Assembly (NCBI GenBank): GCA_947683625.1
Contig: CANTUR010000126.1
Coordinates: forward strand, 2,852,001-2,916,000
Direction of reading: 5' to 3'
DNA length: 64,000 nt
Origin: Mallotus nudiflorus
Taxonomy: Eukaryota > Streptophyta > Magnoliopsida > Malpighiales > Euphorbiaceae
The notes beneath the pieces were generated by a model. The model ran no database searches and was not told the origin of the DNA. It worked only from the letters and a program-made list of their open reading frames with translations. Within the stretch, counting starts at the first letter, position 1. Each line of letters opens with the position of its first letter. Made by a program: the position numbers and the translations under genes. This document shows, piece by piece, positions 1-12,008 of this stretch.

Positions 1-305
1 TTAAGCTTACTTGTTAAAATTCAAGCTCATTTGGGTAAGAAAATCTTGAGTCAAAGTCAGCATATGCAGCTTTCATTTTTGATTGTGCAGGTTCAATAAT
101 ATCTTGAGCTACAGAGATTCAATTGAGGTGATTCAAAGTGATATAGAAATATAAGACAAATATCTATAACTTTTACGAAGAAAGTTAACATTGATTTGAT
201 AATCTTTAGTCTTAGAAAGATATCACAAAGCACTATCTCGATTGAACTCAACATAGGGATTAAATTACACAAAAAAGTGCAAATCCTGTCTAATTGGGAT
301 GACTC
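1..305 (+). repeat. Partial 5' LTR of the outer copia element
   Basis: About 300 bases match the middle of the 3' LTR (about 53470-53790), including phrases such as 'atatgcagctttcattttt' and 'aaagcactat'. Similarity fades after about 290-305. The remaining LTR, the primer-binding site and the gag N-terminus are absent, so the fragment abuts mid-gag sequence by deletion. The open frame on the minus strand here (93-359) is an LTR artefact. Confidence 0.8.
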
Positions 306-339
306 CTCTAAATTTAAAGAATAAGAACAATAATAATAA

Positions 340-1323
340 GTAGCCAATCTTTGCTTCATGGCCCTTGAAGATGAAAATGAGGTACCATCTAGTTCTAATT
401 CCTTTTATGATGATTATTATGATTATAATGAATTTGATGATGATAATGTTGAGAGCGCTATTATGAGCAAACTCTTACTTAAATGCAAAAGCTTATTATC
501 TAAGAAGAAACATTATAAGCATGATTTAGCTAGCTTGACCAAAGAATTTGAAAGTTTAAAAAATTATTTTAATAAACTTGTTGAATCAAATGAAAAACTT
601 GTTAACAATGCAAAATCTTCTAATTCATTGGAAGATCAACTCAAGAAATCAAGTTGTGAAAATCATAAGCTTTTTAAGGAGTTCTTAGAATTAAAGAATT
701 CCATTGCTAAATTCAAGAGAGGAAAAGAAAATTTGGTTAGTCTTTTTGAATCTCAAAAATTTCATGGAGATACCCATGGAATTGGATATAAAAATGGAAT
801 ACCTTCATCATTATCATAACACATTAATTTTGTTAAAGGCTCACATGACTCCACTCCTTCTACCTCCAAACCAAATGATATTCAACCTTTTAAAGCTAAT
901 AAGTCTTATGCGTTAAATGATTAAGGAAAGTATTATAAGACTCAACCTTCATTGGCACAAAGAGGTAAGACATATGTTAGAAGAACGCAACCCAAACATA
1001 CTTATATATACACTAAACACAACACTCATAAGCATGTTACAGAATACAATGCACCTAAATATATTGCACAAACCTATTAAAATACACATTGCCATTACTA
1101 ATGCATGTCTCACACCATAACTCAAAATAATAAGAGACACACATCACTATAATACAAAAGACATGTTTCACACACTAAGAAAACATATCATCATAGGAGA
1201 AATAAATTTGAAAATGTCATATGTTCATATTGCATGATCAAAGGACATACCAACAATGTGTGCTTCTATAGAAGACTATACACGAATTTACTTCCTTTGG
1301 ATTATCTTGAAACTAACTAACCT
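340..1323 (+). pseudogene. gag: Copia gag remnant with coiled-coil region and CCHC zinc knuckle
   Basis: Gag-type nucleocapsid protein of the outer copia element. Homology to Sirevirus gag starts at about 340, just before ATG 358, with 'ANLCFMALEDE'. The open part (358-819, 153 aa) has an acidic Asp/Glu/Tyr stretch followed by a Lys/Glu/Leu-rich segment with coiled-coil character ending in 'KGKENLVSLFESQK'-like sequence. After several stops and a frame change, a zinc knuckle CSYCMIKGHTNNVC (C-x2-C-x4-H-x4-C) lies near 1219-1260. The N-terminal UBN2-like gag domain expected upstream is missing. It is not translatable as a whole. Confidence 0.8.
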
Positions 1324-1389
1324 AGACCAAGAAAGGTTTGGGTTCAAAAGAACACTTAAATTGTTTTGTGTAGGTGTGCTTGAAATCCA

Positions 1390-1588
1390 TAAGATAAAAA
1401 AGCAAGTGGTATCTTGATATTGGATGTTTAAGGTAAGGCATATGAAGGGAGACGAGGAGCAATTCAACAAGCTTGATACTAAGGATGGAGGACATGTTAT
1501 ATTCAAAGACAATACAAAAGGAAAAATTGTGGGCATTAGAGAAATAGGTAATCCTCAATCTTTATCTATATATCATGTGTTGCTTGTT
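1390..1588 (+). pseudogene. pol: Copia protease remnant, cut off by the gypsy B1 insertion
   Basis: The aspartic protease of the copia polyprotein is recognised from a Trp-Tyr-Leu-Asp start followed by 'IGC' in place of the usual Ser-Gly-Cys, so the catalytic Asp appears kept but its neighbour changed. A frame change leads into an open stretch with 'DEEQFNKLDTKDGGHVIF' and 'KGKIVGIREIGN', ending 'YHVLLV' at about 1588. The next residues expected in copia polyproteins are not here; they appear at 48491. The stop ending this frame at 1618 is inside gypsy LTR sequence. Confidence 0.82.
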
Positions 1589-1823
1589 TCTTATAACCCG
1601 ATATTTATAAATTATTAAAAATTTATTTTGAGATATGCAGTGTTAATAAATATTTTAAATTTTTATATATTATGTAGTTTTATTTTAGTGTTGTATATTA
1701 TTATTTATTTATCTATTAATATTATTATTGTGAATAGTATTAATTTATTTTATCATAAATATTTTAATATGTAGTGGAGGAATTAATTTGAAAGTGATTA
1801 TTTATTTAAAAATATTATTGTTA

Positions 1824-1824
<1 letters not shown>

Positions 1825-1874
<50 letters not shown>
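1825..1874. repeat. (TA)n microsatellite
   Basis: About 50 bases of almost pure TA dinucleotides inside the B1 5' LTR, immediately before the segment that is inverted in the 3' LTR (46261-46418). Confidence 0.97.
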
Positions 1875-1878
<4 letters not shown>

Positions 1879-2167
1879 TTTCCTAATTAAAAAAAAGGGT
1901 CAAAGCATTAAAATTTTTTTGGGTTTTTCTTTTTCCCTATCTCTTTTTTTTTTTTCCTTTTCCTTTTTTTTTCTTCTTTTTCTTCCCTCCCGGTCTCCTG
2001 CAGCATAGCCTGTGCCACCGTGAGCCACCAAAAACCACCACTGAGACTCACCAGCTTCACCTCCTTCTTCCCTTCCCTTCCCGCCATCGTCCGCCAGCCT
2101 TCTCCTCCCCTGTCACTGACGAACTCAGCAACACAACAACAATGTCAGTAGTGATTCCGACAGAGAG

Positions 2168-5100
2168 TGTAATATCCCGTGTTTTTAAAAATATTTTTAC
2201 ACTGTACCGGGATATACAGTGTCAATAATTTTTGTATATATATTATGATATTTTTATGAGTTGATATGTATTTTAAACCTATTTTAATTATTGTCTATTA
2301 TTTTCAGTATTTTACGTAAAATTTTCCCGGGACTTGCATTTTCGGGGAAATTTTCACGTAAACAATGTATTATTAATTATTTTAAATATATTTACGGACT
2401 TGCATGGACTCATGCGTATTTTTAAATTATTAAATAAAGCCTGTGTGTGTATATTTATTTAATTAGGGTTTATTATTACCCTAATATTTTATTAAGTATT
2501 TAATTGTTTTATTGTTATTTAATTAATTTTATTTAGTATAAATTATTAAAATATTAATATTTTTATGTGTGTGGTGTATATTTGATGTGTGTAATTTAAT
2601 ATTATTTTAATATATAGTATAAAGTATATATATATACATATATTTGTCAAAATTACAAAAGTTTGCCAAATTACCATTTTGCCCCCGAGTCCTCTTCTTC
2701 TTCTCCGATTCTCCCTTCTCCATTTTCGGTCGCTGCCGTGCCGTTCCTTCACCGTGGGTGTGCCGTCCGGTGTGCCACCGTCTTCCCCGACCAGTTTCGC
2801 CACCTGTGGAGGCCGTTTCCGGCGTCGGGAGATCGATTTTGGCCGGAGAAGCCGAAAACCGATCCACCGTCGATCACGTCGATTCCGGCCACCATTTTTG
2901 ACACCGCCAGTCTCTTTCTTCTCCTTGAGCTCCGGTGAGTGTGATTCTAGCTTTGGTTTGAGCTAAAATGGTCTAGAATTGCTTAGTTTTCGATTTGTCA
3001 ATTTCGGCCTATTAGGGTTTTTGATTTTTTTGAGCTTCAAATTGGATGATTCATGGAAACTTCCTTCACAAATGTTGTTCCTAGTAGCTTAATCTACATG
3101 TATGAATTTTTGTAGAATTTTTGGAGATTGTTTGGATTTTTGGGTATTTTTGAATATTTTAATATTATTTTCTAATTTTCGGAAATTAATTATTTAAATT
3201 ATGAAATTGGAGTTTATGGTTGAATTAGGTGTTGAAATGAATTATAGGAATTTATTTGGAATTTTTATGAATTTCTAAGTATTTATTTTGAATTATTGAA
3301 GTTTATGGAATTTTGGAAAAATTAGGTTAAATGTATTTTTATTTGAATTTAATTGGTTAATTGAGTTTAATTATTAATATTATTGATAAATATGTTGAGA
3401 AAATTAATTTTGGGTAATTGAATGATTTTTGGTGAATTTTTGAAGTAATTTAAGTATATTTATATATATAGGGGTATTTTGGTAATTTTACCCTAAATTG
3501 TCTAAAAATGTAATTTAATTGGTTTTAATAGTTATTTAAGGTATAAAAATGATTTCTACAAATTATTTGGTATTTTTAACTAAATAAAACTATTTTTCGT
3601 GAATTATTTTCAATTATATATATAATATGCGATTTTTCTAATAAAATGAGTTTTAATCGGTTTTTATAGTGTTTCAAGGTCAATTATGTAATTTTATTTA
3701 TAAAATGTATTTCTGTGATTTAAAGATATTTTTGTTATATCTGGAATTATTCTGTGTTTGTGGACCCCGGTCGGTGGACTGTAGTTTGGAGTCCGACCGT
3801 GGGATTTTGATTGTGTTGAGCTTGTATTTTGAAGTGTGTTTCTTTGCAGGGTCGGCTCTACTCTTTTGAGTAGAGAGATGTCCGTTTTACAGGGGAGGTT
3901 CTGCCGAATTTTCTGTAGAATTCTCGTAAAACGTGATGTCCAGTCGAACCCTAATTCTGTTTTCGTATTTTAATACTCTAGATTGAATTCTAGGATTTCT
4001 ATTAGGGTTACTCTGATATCGATTATTTATTGCTTGTTTAGTTGCGCCGAGACCGAGAGCTAGTGGAGCAGGCCCGTCGGACCTGTTTCGTGGAGCGCAT
4101 TAGGTGAGTTACTATACTATATATATATACTTAGGATGCATGATTTAGAAATGCATGTTTTATGTCGATTAAATATGCATAAATAATTTGATTATTTCTT
4201 AAGTTTATATTAAGTATATTTTCGGTTTATTTTTGGTATATGATAAATTATATGCATATTTTGTGAATAAAATATATTTAAAATGTTTTTAAATATATTT
4301 CCAGCTTAATTTATAATTTGATTGAATTCATTTGAATTATATATACTTGAAATATACCTGGTTTACTTTTGGTATATTTCCGGTATATATATGGTTTATA
4401 TTGTTAATTCATGTACATTCATGCATCATTTATTATTGTAAATGAATGTTTTATATTTAATGATGAAGGATATCAATAGAACGTGCTACCTAGTAGGCAG
4501 CACTAGGACCGAGTACGTACCGGTACGCCTATAGTATTTAGGCTATATTATTAAATTGTTTGTGGATATTGATTTGATATGATTATTGATATGTGAGATG
4601 TGATTTGGGTGTGATTGCTGGAGCTCAATTGACTAAGTGTCTCGGGGCCAATCACACTGGCAGTTAGACTGCTGGAGCTCGGTTGACTTAGTGTCTCGGG
4701 GCCAATCTACTGTCCAAATGGATTAAGTGGATATATTTGGATTAAGTGAGTCTGTATGGCTAGAGTGTTGTTTAACACTATTTTCTGAGGTTGCGATATT
4801 CTAGGGTTCTATGTGATCCTTCATAAATTGGGATTTTTTAGTAAAATATATAAAAAAATGATTTTTCTGCATCTGTATGAATTTGCCTGTATATATACAT
4901 ATTATATATATACTGTTGATTGTATGCATTATCACTTAGTGTGTATGTATATATATTATAGTAATTCACTCAGTGAGGTCTGACTCCCCTCCGTTGACTA
5001 TTTTTCAGGAGAGTCAACTTCCTCAGACCTCAGTAGCAGGTCGATACGCCGGATTTCTTCCGCCCCGGCTTCTTTATGTAAATTGTCTACTTGAGTCTTA

Positions 5101-5418
5101 TTTATTTTATCTAGACACTGCAGTAGTTGTGAATTACAGTATTGGATTTCATGTATTTTGTTTTAAAGAGATGTATTATATTGAACTGGATTTGTATTAA
5201 AGATTATGTATCTATAAGATGATTTTTGAATTTAATCTAGTTGATATGAATGATATTATGACATTATGATTTTATTTTCCGCTGCATATCATACTGTTAC
5301 TGTTATTATGGCATGCTTTATTTTATTTTATTTTATGTTTAGGCTTGCTACGGGTTCCGGATTCGAAAGAATTCCCGTTCCCTAGCGCCGGTCATGGCCC
5401 CTGTTTTGGGTCGTGACA
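2168..5418 (+). mobile_element. Solo LTR, family A, in the B1 5' LTR
   Basis: Begins TGTAATATCCCGTG and ends GGGTCGTGACA, with the 5-bp TSD gagag at 2163-2167 and 5419-5423. It is 3251 bp long, close to the 5' LTR of element A- (3226 bp) and in the opposite orientation to it. No internal region is present, so the element was reduced by LTR-LTR recombination. GC-rich leader-like sequence at 2680-2940 gives short overlapping ORFs in three frames; these look like untranslated leader, not protein. Confidence 0.95.
3849..3935 (+). promoter_or_regulatory. Conserved structured block of the gypsy LTRs (hairpin plus outer stem)
   Basis: Contains the perfect hairpin CTCTACTCTTTTGAGTAGAG (3856-3875: 8-bp stem, 4-nt loop), then CGTTTTAC (3883-3890), which can pair with GTAAAACG (3926-3933). 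Equivalent blocks occur in every family A and B LTR here: about 6551, 9687, 13530, 21712, 25253, 33840, 47147, 58512 and 63173, in the matching orientation. The hairpin persists in most copies even where flanks have diverged, with loop lengths of about 3-4. Role unknown; an RNA leader structure is my inference. Confidence 0.6.
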
Positions 5419-7860
5419 GAGAGAGCTCGTGGTTCAGGGCTCATTCAACTCCTCTTAGTTCGAGCAAACTGATTCTTAAGTCGTTTTGAGCTTAGGACGT
5501 CTGGTAATTGATCAATGCTCAAGTTTTAATTTAGGTTAATTTAGGTTTTTGATTTTTTTCAGTTTGATTTAGTGTGATTCTTGCTAAATTCCTTTAGAAA
5601 TGTTGTTGTGTGCATCAAGAGCTACTCATATATATTTTTGTTTGATTTTTCTAAATTATTTGAATTTTTGTGTTTTGATTTTCCAGCGAGTCACTATTCC
5701 AGTGATCCTCGCCGGAAATTTTTTTATATTTTTAGTAAATTGTTTACATTATTTGGATTATAGTTTGTGAAGAAAATTTGGTGAAATTAATTATAGATTT
5801 TTAATTATGAATTTATTTAGTTTATGTGTAAAATTGTGTTTATGAAAAAATAAGGTGAATTTTATTAATTATATGATTTTTATTGAAAATAATGCTAATT
5901 TCTGTATTTAATATAAATATTAAGCTTTATAAATGAGAAAATAAATTTTTACGAATTTATAGTAATTTTGGTTATTTTTTAGAAAATATTTAGTATTATG
6001 ATAATTTTTGGAAAAATTAGTAAATTTTGTATTTTAATTGAATTTGTTGTTAATAAGTGTGTTTTGGATAATTTTTGAATAATAAATATCATTAGAATAA
6101 TTTTTTACAAAATTTTTTACTAGTTTTAGCTAATTAATAATAATTTCTGAAAATATATTCAAATAATAATTTTATTTATTATTTTATGATTAAAAGGATT
6201 TTTAGCTATTTTTATTATATAATTGTGCAATTTAAATAATTAATTGAAATTTATGTTGTTTAATTTCGTATATCTGAACCATAGAATTTTTACTAATATT
6301 ATTTAATGCTATTTGAGATTTTATTAAATTAATTTCAAAATAAATTATCTTTAGTGTTTTTGTTATTTAAATAAATGGTATTGAGGTATTTTATTAATTT
6401 TTATGAATTTTAGTGATTTTTAATATTTATTATTAAATTATTGATTTTTGTGTATTTTGATTCTCGGTTGGACAATTTGTGTAGTTTGGGGGCCCAACCC
6501 AAGAAGTTGTGCTATTATGAATATTGAAGTGTGTTTGCATGCATGATTGACTCTACTTTTAGTAGAGAGACATCAATTTTACAAAGGAAACTTTGCCGAA
6601 TTTTTGGTAGAATTCTCTTAAAACGTGACTTCGGGTTGATCCTGAGTTTTAATTGTTGGTCCAGTTGTGTCCTAGATTGAGTCATTTTTTAGAATTTCTA
6701 GACGTATAAAATTAGGATTTCGATTCTAATAATATTATTTATTTATTTTCTATAGTTGCATCGAAACCGAGGCCTACCGGACCAGACCGATCTATCTCTT
6801 TTAGAGGAGCGCACAACTGTGAGTTATTATCTTATATATGTATTACATGTAGAATACATATTAATGTGGATCCATAATTTTTATAATGTATTTAAAAATG
6901 ATTTATTTTATTAAATGATTATATATATATATTTGGTATGTTTATTTAAAAATGAATGCTATCATGTTTAAATTATGCATTTTATTATTTTTGATAATTT
7001 CTAAGATTTATTTGAAGAATAGTAGTAGAACGTGCTACCTAGTAGGCTGCACCAAGACTATGTACATACAAGTGCGTTAGATTTTAGGGTAGATATTATG
7101 AGATATTTGATGTGAGATTTAAATAATCAAATATTGTGATTGTGTGAAAGAATTGTGTAGTTATGGGAGCTCGGTTGACCTAGTGTCTCGGGGCCAATTA
7201 CACCGACAGTGAGACTTGGGAGCTTGGTTGACTTAGTTTCTCAAGGCCAGTCTATTGTCCAAAAATGGTAAAGAGAAATATTTTGGAATTAAGTGAGTCT
7301 GTTTGCTAGTGAGATTTAGTGATCGAGGTTGCGAATATTTTTAGGGTACTGCTCTGATCCTTCACACAAAATTTCTTCCGCATTTACTATTATATAAAAA
7401 GTGGATTTTTGGCATATGTATGAAATACATGTATACATATATTATTATACTAGTGCTTGATTGTATATGATTTTAGGTTGCATGTATATATATTATAATA
7501 ATTCACTCAGTGAGATTTGACCCCCTTAATATTTTTTTTTCAGGATCTACATCATACCTCCTTTGTAGTAAATACTGAACTATCATTTTTTTGTATTTTA
7601 GTAATCATTGCAGTACTAGTGTTATTGTATTAGTAGTGTGTTGTATTATTAGAGATCTTGTATCGAATATTGTATAAAGATATTTTTAATATGTTATGAT
7701 ATAAAGAGTTATTTTTATACTATTTAAAATTTTAATTCTGGCGTATTTTTGTATTACATTTGCATGCGTTTTTATTTTAAAGTTTGCTATGGGTTTCAGA
7801 TTTGAAAGAATTTCCATCCCATAGCACTGGTCATGACTACCCGATTTGGGTCATGATAAA

Positions 7861-7875
7861 GTTGGTATCAAAGCC
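7861..7875 (+). other. Primer-binding site of gypsy B1
   Basis: TTGGTATCAAAGC follows the LTR end by a few bases. It matches the plant initiator-Met tRNA PBS (TGGTATCAGAGC) with one G-to-A change. Confidence 0.9.
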
Positions 7876-8054
7876 TAGGTTTTTAGTGTTGTAGACTTAG
7901 ATTATTAGAGTTGTGTTTTCTTTAAAACTATTGTAGTAAATTAGGTTCGATTATATCTTCAATAAGTTTTCCTTGACATAGTTTTCCACATAATTGTTAA
8001 GATGTCTATTGTTATTCGTTTTGTCTGAATTTCACTGGTTTTTATCTTTTCAGA

Positions 8055-8107
8055 ATGAGGAGGCTAGCGCGTGTCGCTCCACCTGTCTTTGAGGCTAAGG
8101 ATGATGA
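8055..8107 (+). pseudogene. gag: B1 gag N-terminus
   Basis: ATG at 8055 opens 'MRRLARVAPPVFEAKDDD', matching the gag start of element A- (MRRRARVAPPVVEAEDDE). After about 17 codons it is interrupted at the TSD gatga by the solo LTR at 8108. Gag resumes at 11208. Confidence 0.85.
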
Positions 8108-8278
8108 TGTAATAACCCTTTATTTTAATTTATTAAAAATTATTTTGGGATATGCAATGTTAATAATATTTTAAAATTTTTTACATATATTATAATTATT
8201 TGTGAATAGTATTTATTAATTTATTTTAAATATTTTGTCATGTAGATGATTTATTTGGAATTTATTGTTATTTAAAAA

Positions 8279-8334
<56 letters not shown>

Positions 8335-11207
8335 GTACCATTATTATCAGTATTACTATTAGTATTATTATTTAATGTGGTATATTATATATATGTATAT
8401 ATATATATATGTTGATGATTATATATATATATATACATATATATATAAAGGGTCAGGATCAAAATTTTTTTGGATTTCTTTTTTCCTTCTTCCCTTTCTT
8501 TTTCTTTTTCTTTTTCTTTCTTCTTCCCCTGCTTCCCGTCATTGCACGCCACCACCCCAACCTCGCCGGCATCCATCAGCTGCAATCACCCACCACCATC
8601 ACCTCCCTTCCTTCTCCTCTCCTTTCAACCACCTCCAGCATGCTAGCTCAACGTCGAAAACAACAATAACCGTAGCAGCAACAGCGGAGGTTCGTTTGTC
8701 ACCGATGGCTTTTCTAGTGACCAAAGCTCGCATCCCTAGGCTTGTTTGGATCCTCATGCTCTGAGTAAGCCTAAGCTCGGTTTAATTTTAGAACATATAG
8801 ATTGCAAGTTTTCTTCAAGTTTTTTATTTAGGTTAATTTTAGTTTTAAATTTTTTTGAGCTTATTTTCTTGTGATTTAAGCTAATTATCTTTAGAAAAGT
8901 TGTTGTGTGTAGCTTAATCTATGCAAATTATATTTTTGTTGAATTATTTGATTTCTGAGGTTTGAATTTTCCGGTGAGTCACTGTTCCATTGATCTTTGC
9001 TGGAAAATATTTTTATTTTTAGTAAAGTTTTTGGATTATTTCAAATATAGTTTGTGAAGAAAGTTTATGAAAATTGTGTTCCGATTATTTACTATGAATT
9101 TTTGAAAGTTTATGTGAAAATTTAATTTTTGAAAAAATTAATATAAATTAGTGAATTTTGAGTTTTAATTGAAATTATGGTTAATTAGTATGTTTTGAAT
9201 AATTTTGGAATAATAAATAGTATTAAAATAATTTTTATGAATTATTTACTATTTTTAACTAATTATTAATAATTTTTGAAAATATATTCAAATAATAATT
9301 TATTTACTATTTTTGTGATTAAATGAATTTTTAACTATTTTTATTATATATTTAAACTATTTAAATAATTAATTGTGAATTTTACTAGTTAATTTCGAAT
9401 AATTGAAAATATGGATTTTTATTTGTATTATATAATTTAATTGAGATTTTATTAATTTATTTGGAAAAATAATTATCTTTGATGTTTTTGTTATATAAAT
9501 ATATTATATTGTGGTTATGTATTGATGTTTATGGATTTTAATGATTTTTATTATATTATTATTATTATTATTAAATATTGATTTTTGTGAATTGTGATCT
9601 TCAGTTGGAAAATTGTGTAGTTCGGGATCCGAACCTAAGGTGTTGTGCATTTATAATTTTAGAAGTTTGTTTGCTTTTAGGATCGGCTCTACTTTCAGTA
9701 GAGAGATACCCATTTTATAAAGGAGACTCTGCCAAATTTTCGGTAAAATTCTCGTAAACTGTGACGTCGGGTCGATCTTGAGTTTTTGAATTTTGGTCGA
9801 GTCATGTCCTAGATCGAGTTTTTCTTTAGAATTCCTAAAAGTATGAATTAGGTGTTTGATTATGATATTGTTATTATTATTTATTTTCTTTAGTTGCGCC
9901 AAGACCGAGGTCTATCGGACCAGGCCCGTCAAGTCTGTCTAGAGGAGCACAAATCTGTGAGTTATTATTTTATATATGCATTGCATATAGGATCCATGAT
10001 TATGAGCATGCATGTTTCCATAATATGTTTAAAACATGAATTATTTTATTAAATGATTTCGTATATTTTTGGTTTATTTTGATATATAGGCGATGTATAT
10101 GTTTGATATATTCTTAATATATATTAGGTATAATTTTGGTATGCTTATGGTATATTTTGATATATATATATATATGGCATATATATTTAGAATATTTTTA
10201 GTATATGCTTAGTATATATTTGGGATATAATTGATATATTTCTTTATAAAATGGATGCCATTATGTTTTAATTGTGCATTTATTATTTTCCAACAATTAT
10301 ATGATTTAATTGAAGGATATCAGTAGAATATGCTACCTAGTAGGCTACACTAGGACGATATACGTACCAGTGCATTAGAGTTAGGATTCATCGTTATGAG
10401 ATTTATTTGAGGAGAGATTTGATTAATTGAATATGAGAATTGCAATGAGTGGGTAGTGTGATTACGGAAGCTCAGTTAATCTAGTGTCTCGGGGCCAATC
10501 ACATTAACAGTGAGACTACGAGAGTTTGATTGAATTAGTGTCTCGGGGCCAGTCTGCTGTTAAAAAATGGAATAAGAGAATTTCTTTGGAATTAAGTAAG
10601 CCTGCATGGCTAGAGATTTTTATGATTGAGGTTGCAATTATTTTTAGGGTTTTATTTGATCCTTCACTTAAATAAACATTTTCTGCATTTATTATTATAT
10701 AAAAGCATATTTTTACATTTGTGTGAAATGTGTGTATATGTATATTATTATATTGATGCTTGACTATATATGACTTTAGGTTGCATGTATATATATTATA
10801 ATAATTCACTCAGTGAGGTCTGACTCACCTCAATATTTTTTTTATAGGATCTTCTTCCTCTTTAGACCTCCCTAGTAGTACTTTATGTGGTCTTATTTAG
10901 CCTCGATTAGACTATGTAAACTTTATATCTGAACTTTTATTATATTTTAGAAATTGCAGTAGTAGTGTTGTTGTGATAGATGTGTATTATTTTAGTTTGA
11001 GATTTTTGTATCTGAATATTATATGAAATATTTTCATTATGTATGGTATATAAAGATTTCCTTTGATATTAAATAAATTTTTAATTCTGGTGTATTTTTA
11101 TATTATTATTGCATGTGTTTTTATTTTTAAGGCATGCTACGGATTCCAGATTCGAAAGAATTCCCATTCCCTAGTAGCAGTCATGACTCTCAGTTTTAGT
11201 CGTGACA
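8108..11207 (+). mobile_element. Solo LTR, family B, inside B1 gag
   Basis: Starts TGTAATAACCC and ends TCGTGACA, 3100 bp, flanked by TSD gatga (8103-8107 and 11208-11212). It carries the hairpin block (9687-9703), the doubled 'CTCGGGGCCA' motif (about 10467-10558) and 'TTCACTCAGTGAGG' (10804). The ORFs at 8375-8764 and 10516-10809 are LTR sequence, not genes. Confidence 0.94.
8278..8334. repeat. (ATT)n microsatellite
   Basis: A run of about 18 ATT/TTA triplets within the solo LTR B U3-like region. Confidence 0.95.
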
Positions 11208-12008
11208 GATGAGTCCTTTCAAGATAAGTTTTTACCTCCTAAGCCACCAGTTAGGCATAGAGGTAGAGGCAAAGGTAGACTTCGAGGAGCGATAGGTCGT
11301 TGTAGGCAGAGAGAGCTATGGGATGAGGAACATGTAGAGTGGGAGTTTGAGGAAGCTGCTATAACCCCAGTCGCACTGCAGATTCAGTCTAGTTATCTGC
11401 AGGACATATGTGACCTTGAGGCAGCGTTGTTTTATGCTAGAGTCGGTAGGATATCATTTGATGGGACTACAGACCCTCTAGATTTTCTGCATGCAATTGA
11501 GACAAGAACTTGGATTGCTCACACTGAGTATTAGAGGATCATGATAGTCGAGCTGTCTATCAAGAGACTAGCCTTGGATTGGTTCCTTTAGGTCATTTAA
11601 CCGCACATGACGACACTCACTTGGGCTCAGTTTTGAGAGAGATTCATAAGGTGTTTATGTCTAGAGCCTATACAAATGAGTTGCTGACTTCGGCTGACGG
11701 GTATTACCAGAGGTGACAGATCAATAGAGGAGTACACTAGAGAGTTCCTCAAACTGGGTCAATATGTAGAGGACTTGATGAGAGATTAGTACTTTACAGT
11801 TACGATGTATGTCATCGGAGTAGGTTCTGCATTCGTTGGGACGCCTACTATAGGCCTTCCTCTTAAGTCGATGATAGAGTTGGCCAAGGAGATAGAGCTC
11901 AAATTAGTCAGGCAGGGAGTTATGCCTAATTACTATCAATTGGGAGGTGTACAGGTAGGAGGATCGTAGAGTACTCAGTACATCACTTTTTAAATTGGCT
12001 CTATCAGC
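11208..12008 (+). pseudogene. gag: B1 gag, central part (Retrotrans_gag-like)
   Basis: Continues B1 gag after the solo LTR. The open part reads 'DESFQDKFLPPKPPVRHRG', then 'FYARVGRISFDGTTDPLDF' and 'ETRTWIAHTEY', followed by a TAG at the place where element A- has Gln. Downstream homology continues with more stops: 'RGDRSIEEYTREFLKLGQY', then 'MIELAKEIELKLVRQG'. This is the capsid-like gag domain. It is cut at 12008 by element A-; the zinc knuckle part resumes at 23422. Confidence 0.88.

Larger units (their letters stand above)
1589..7858 (+). repeat. 5' LTR of gypsy B1, interrupted by a solo LTR
   Basis: Own sequence is 1589-2162 and 5424-7858 (about 3.0 kb), separated by the family-A solo LTR. 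It starts as degraded TGTAACCCGATATT and ends 'gggtcatgata', directly followed by the PBS. It contains a (TA)n tract, a C/T-rich leader-like segment (1920-2160), the hairpin block (6551), the doubled 'CTCGGGGCCA' block (7167-7258) and the 'TTCACTCAGTGAG' block (7502). The 3' LTR partner is shorter and rearranged. Confidence 0.87.

Noticed and set aside
2546..2966. Overlapping ORFs in all frames in the GC-rich part of solo LTR A (also 14403-14727, 22532-22942, 62023-62280)
   Set aside because: The same region in other LTR copies does not preserve a reading frame (indels not multiples of three), composition is C/T-rich leader-like, and no domain is visible.
7861..7875. tRNA gene fragment (also 20175 and 32229)
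   Set aside because: Only the 13-base PBS is present at the LTR edge; no tRNA arms around it.
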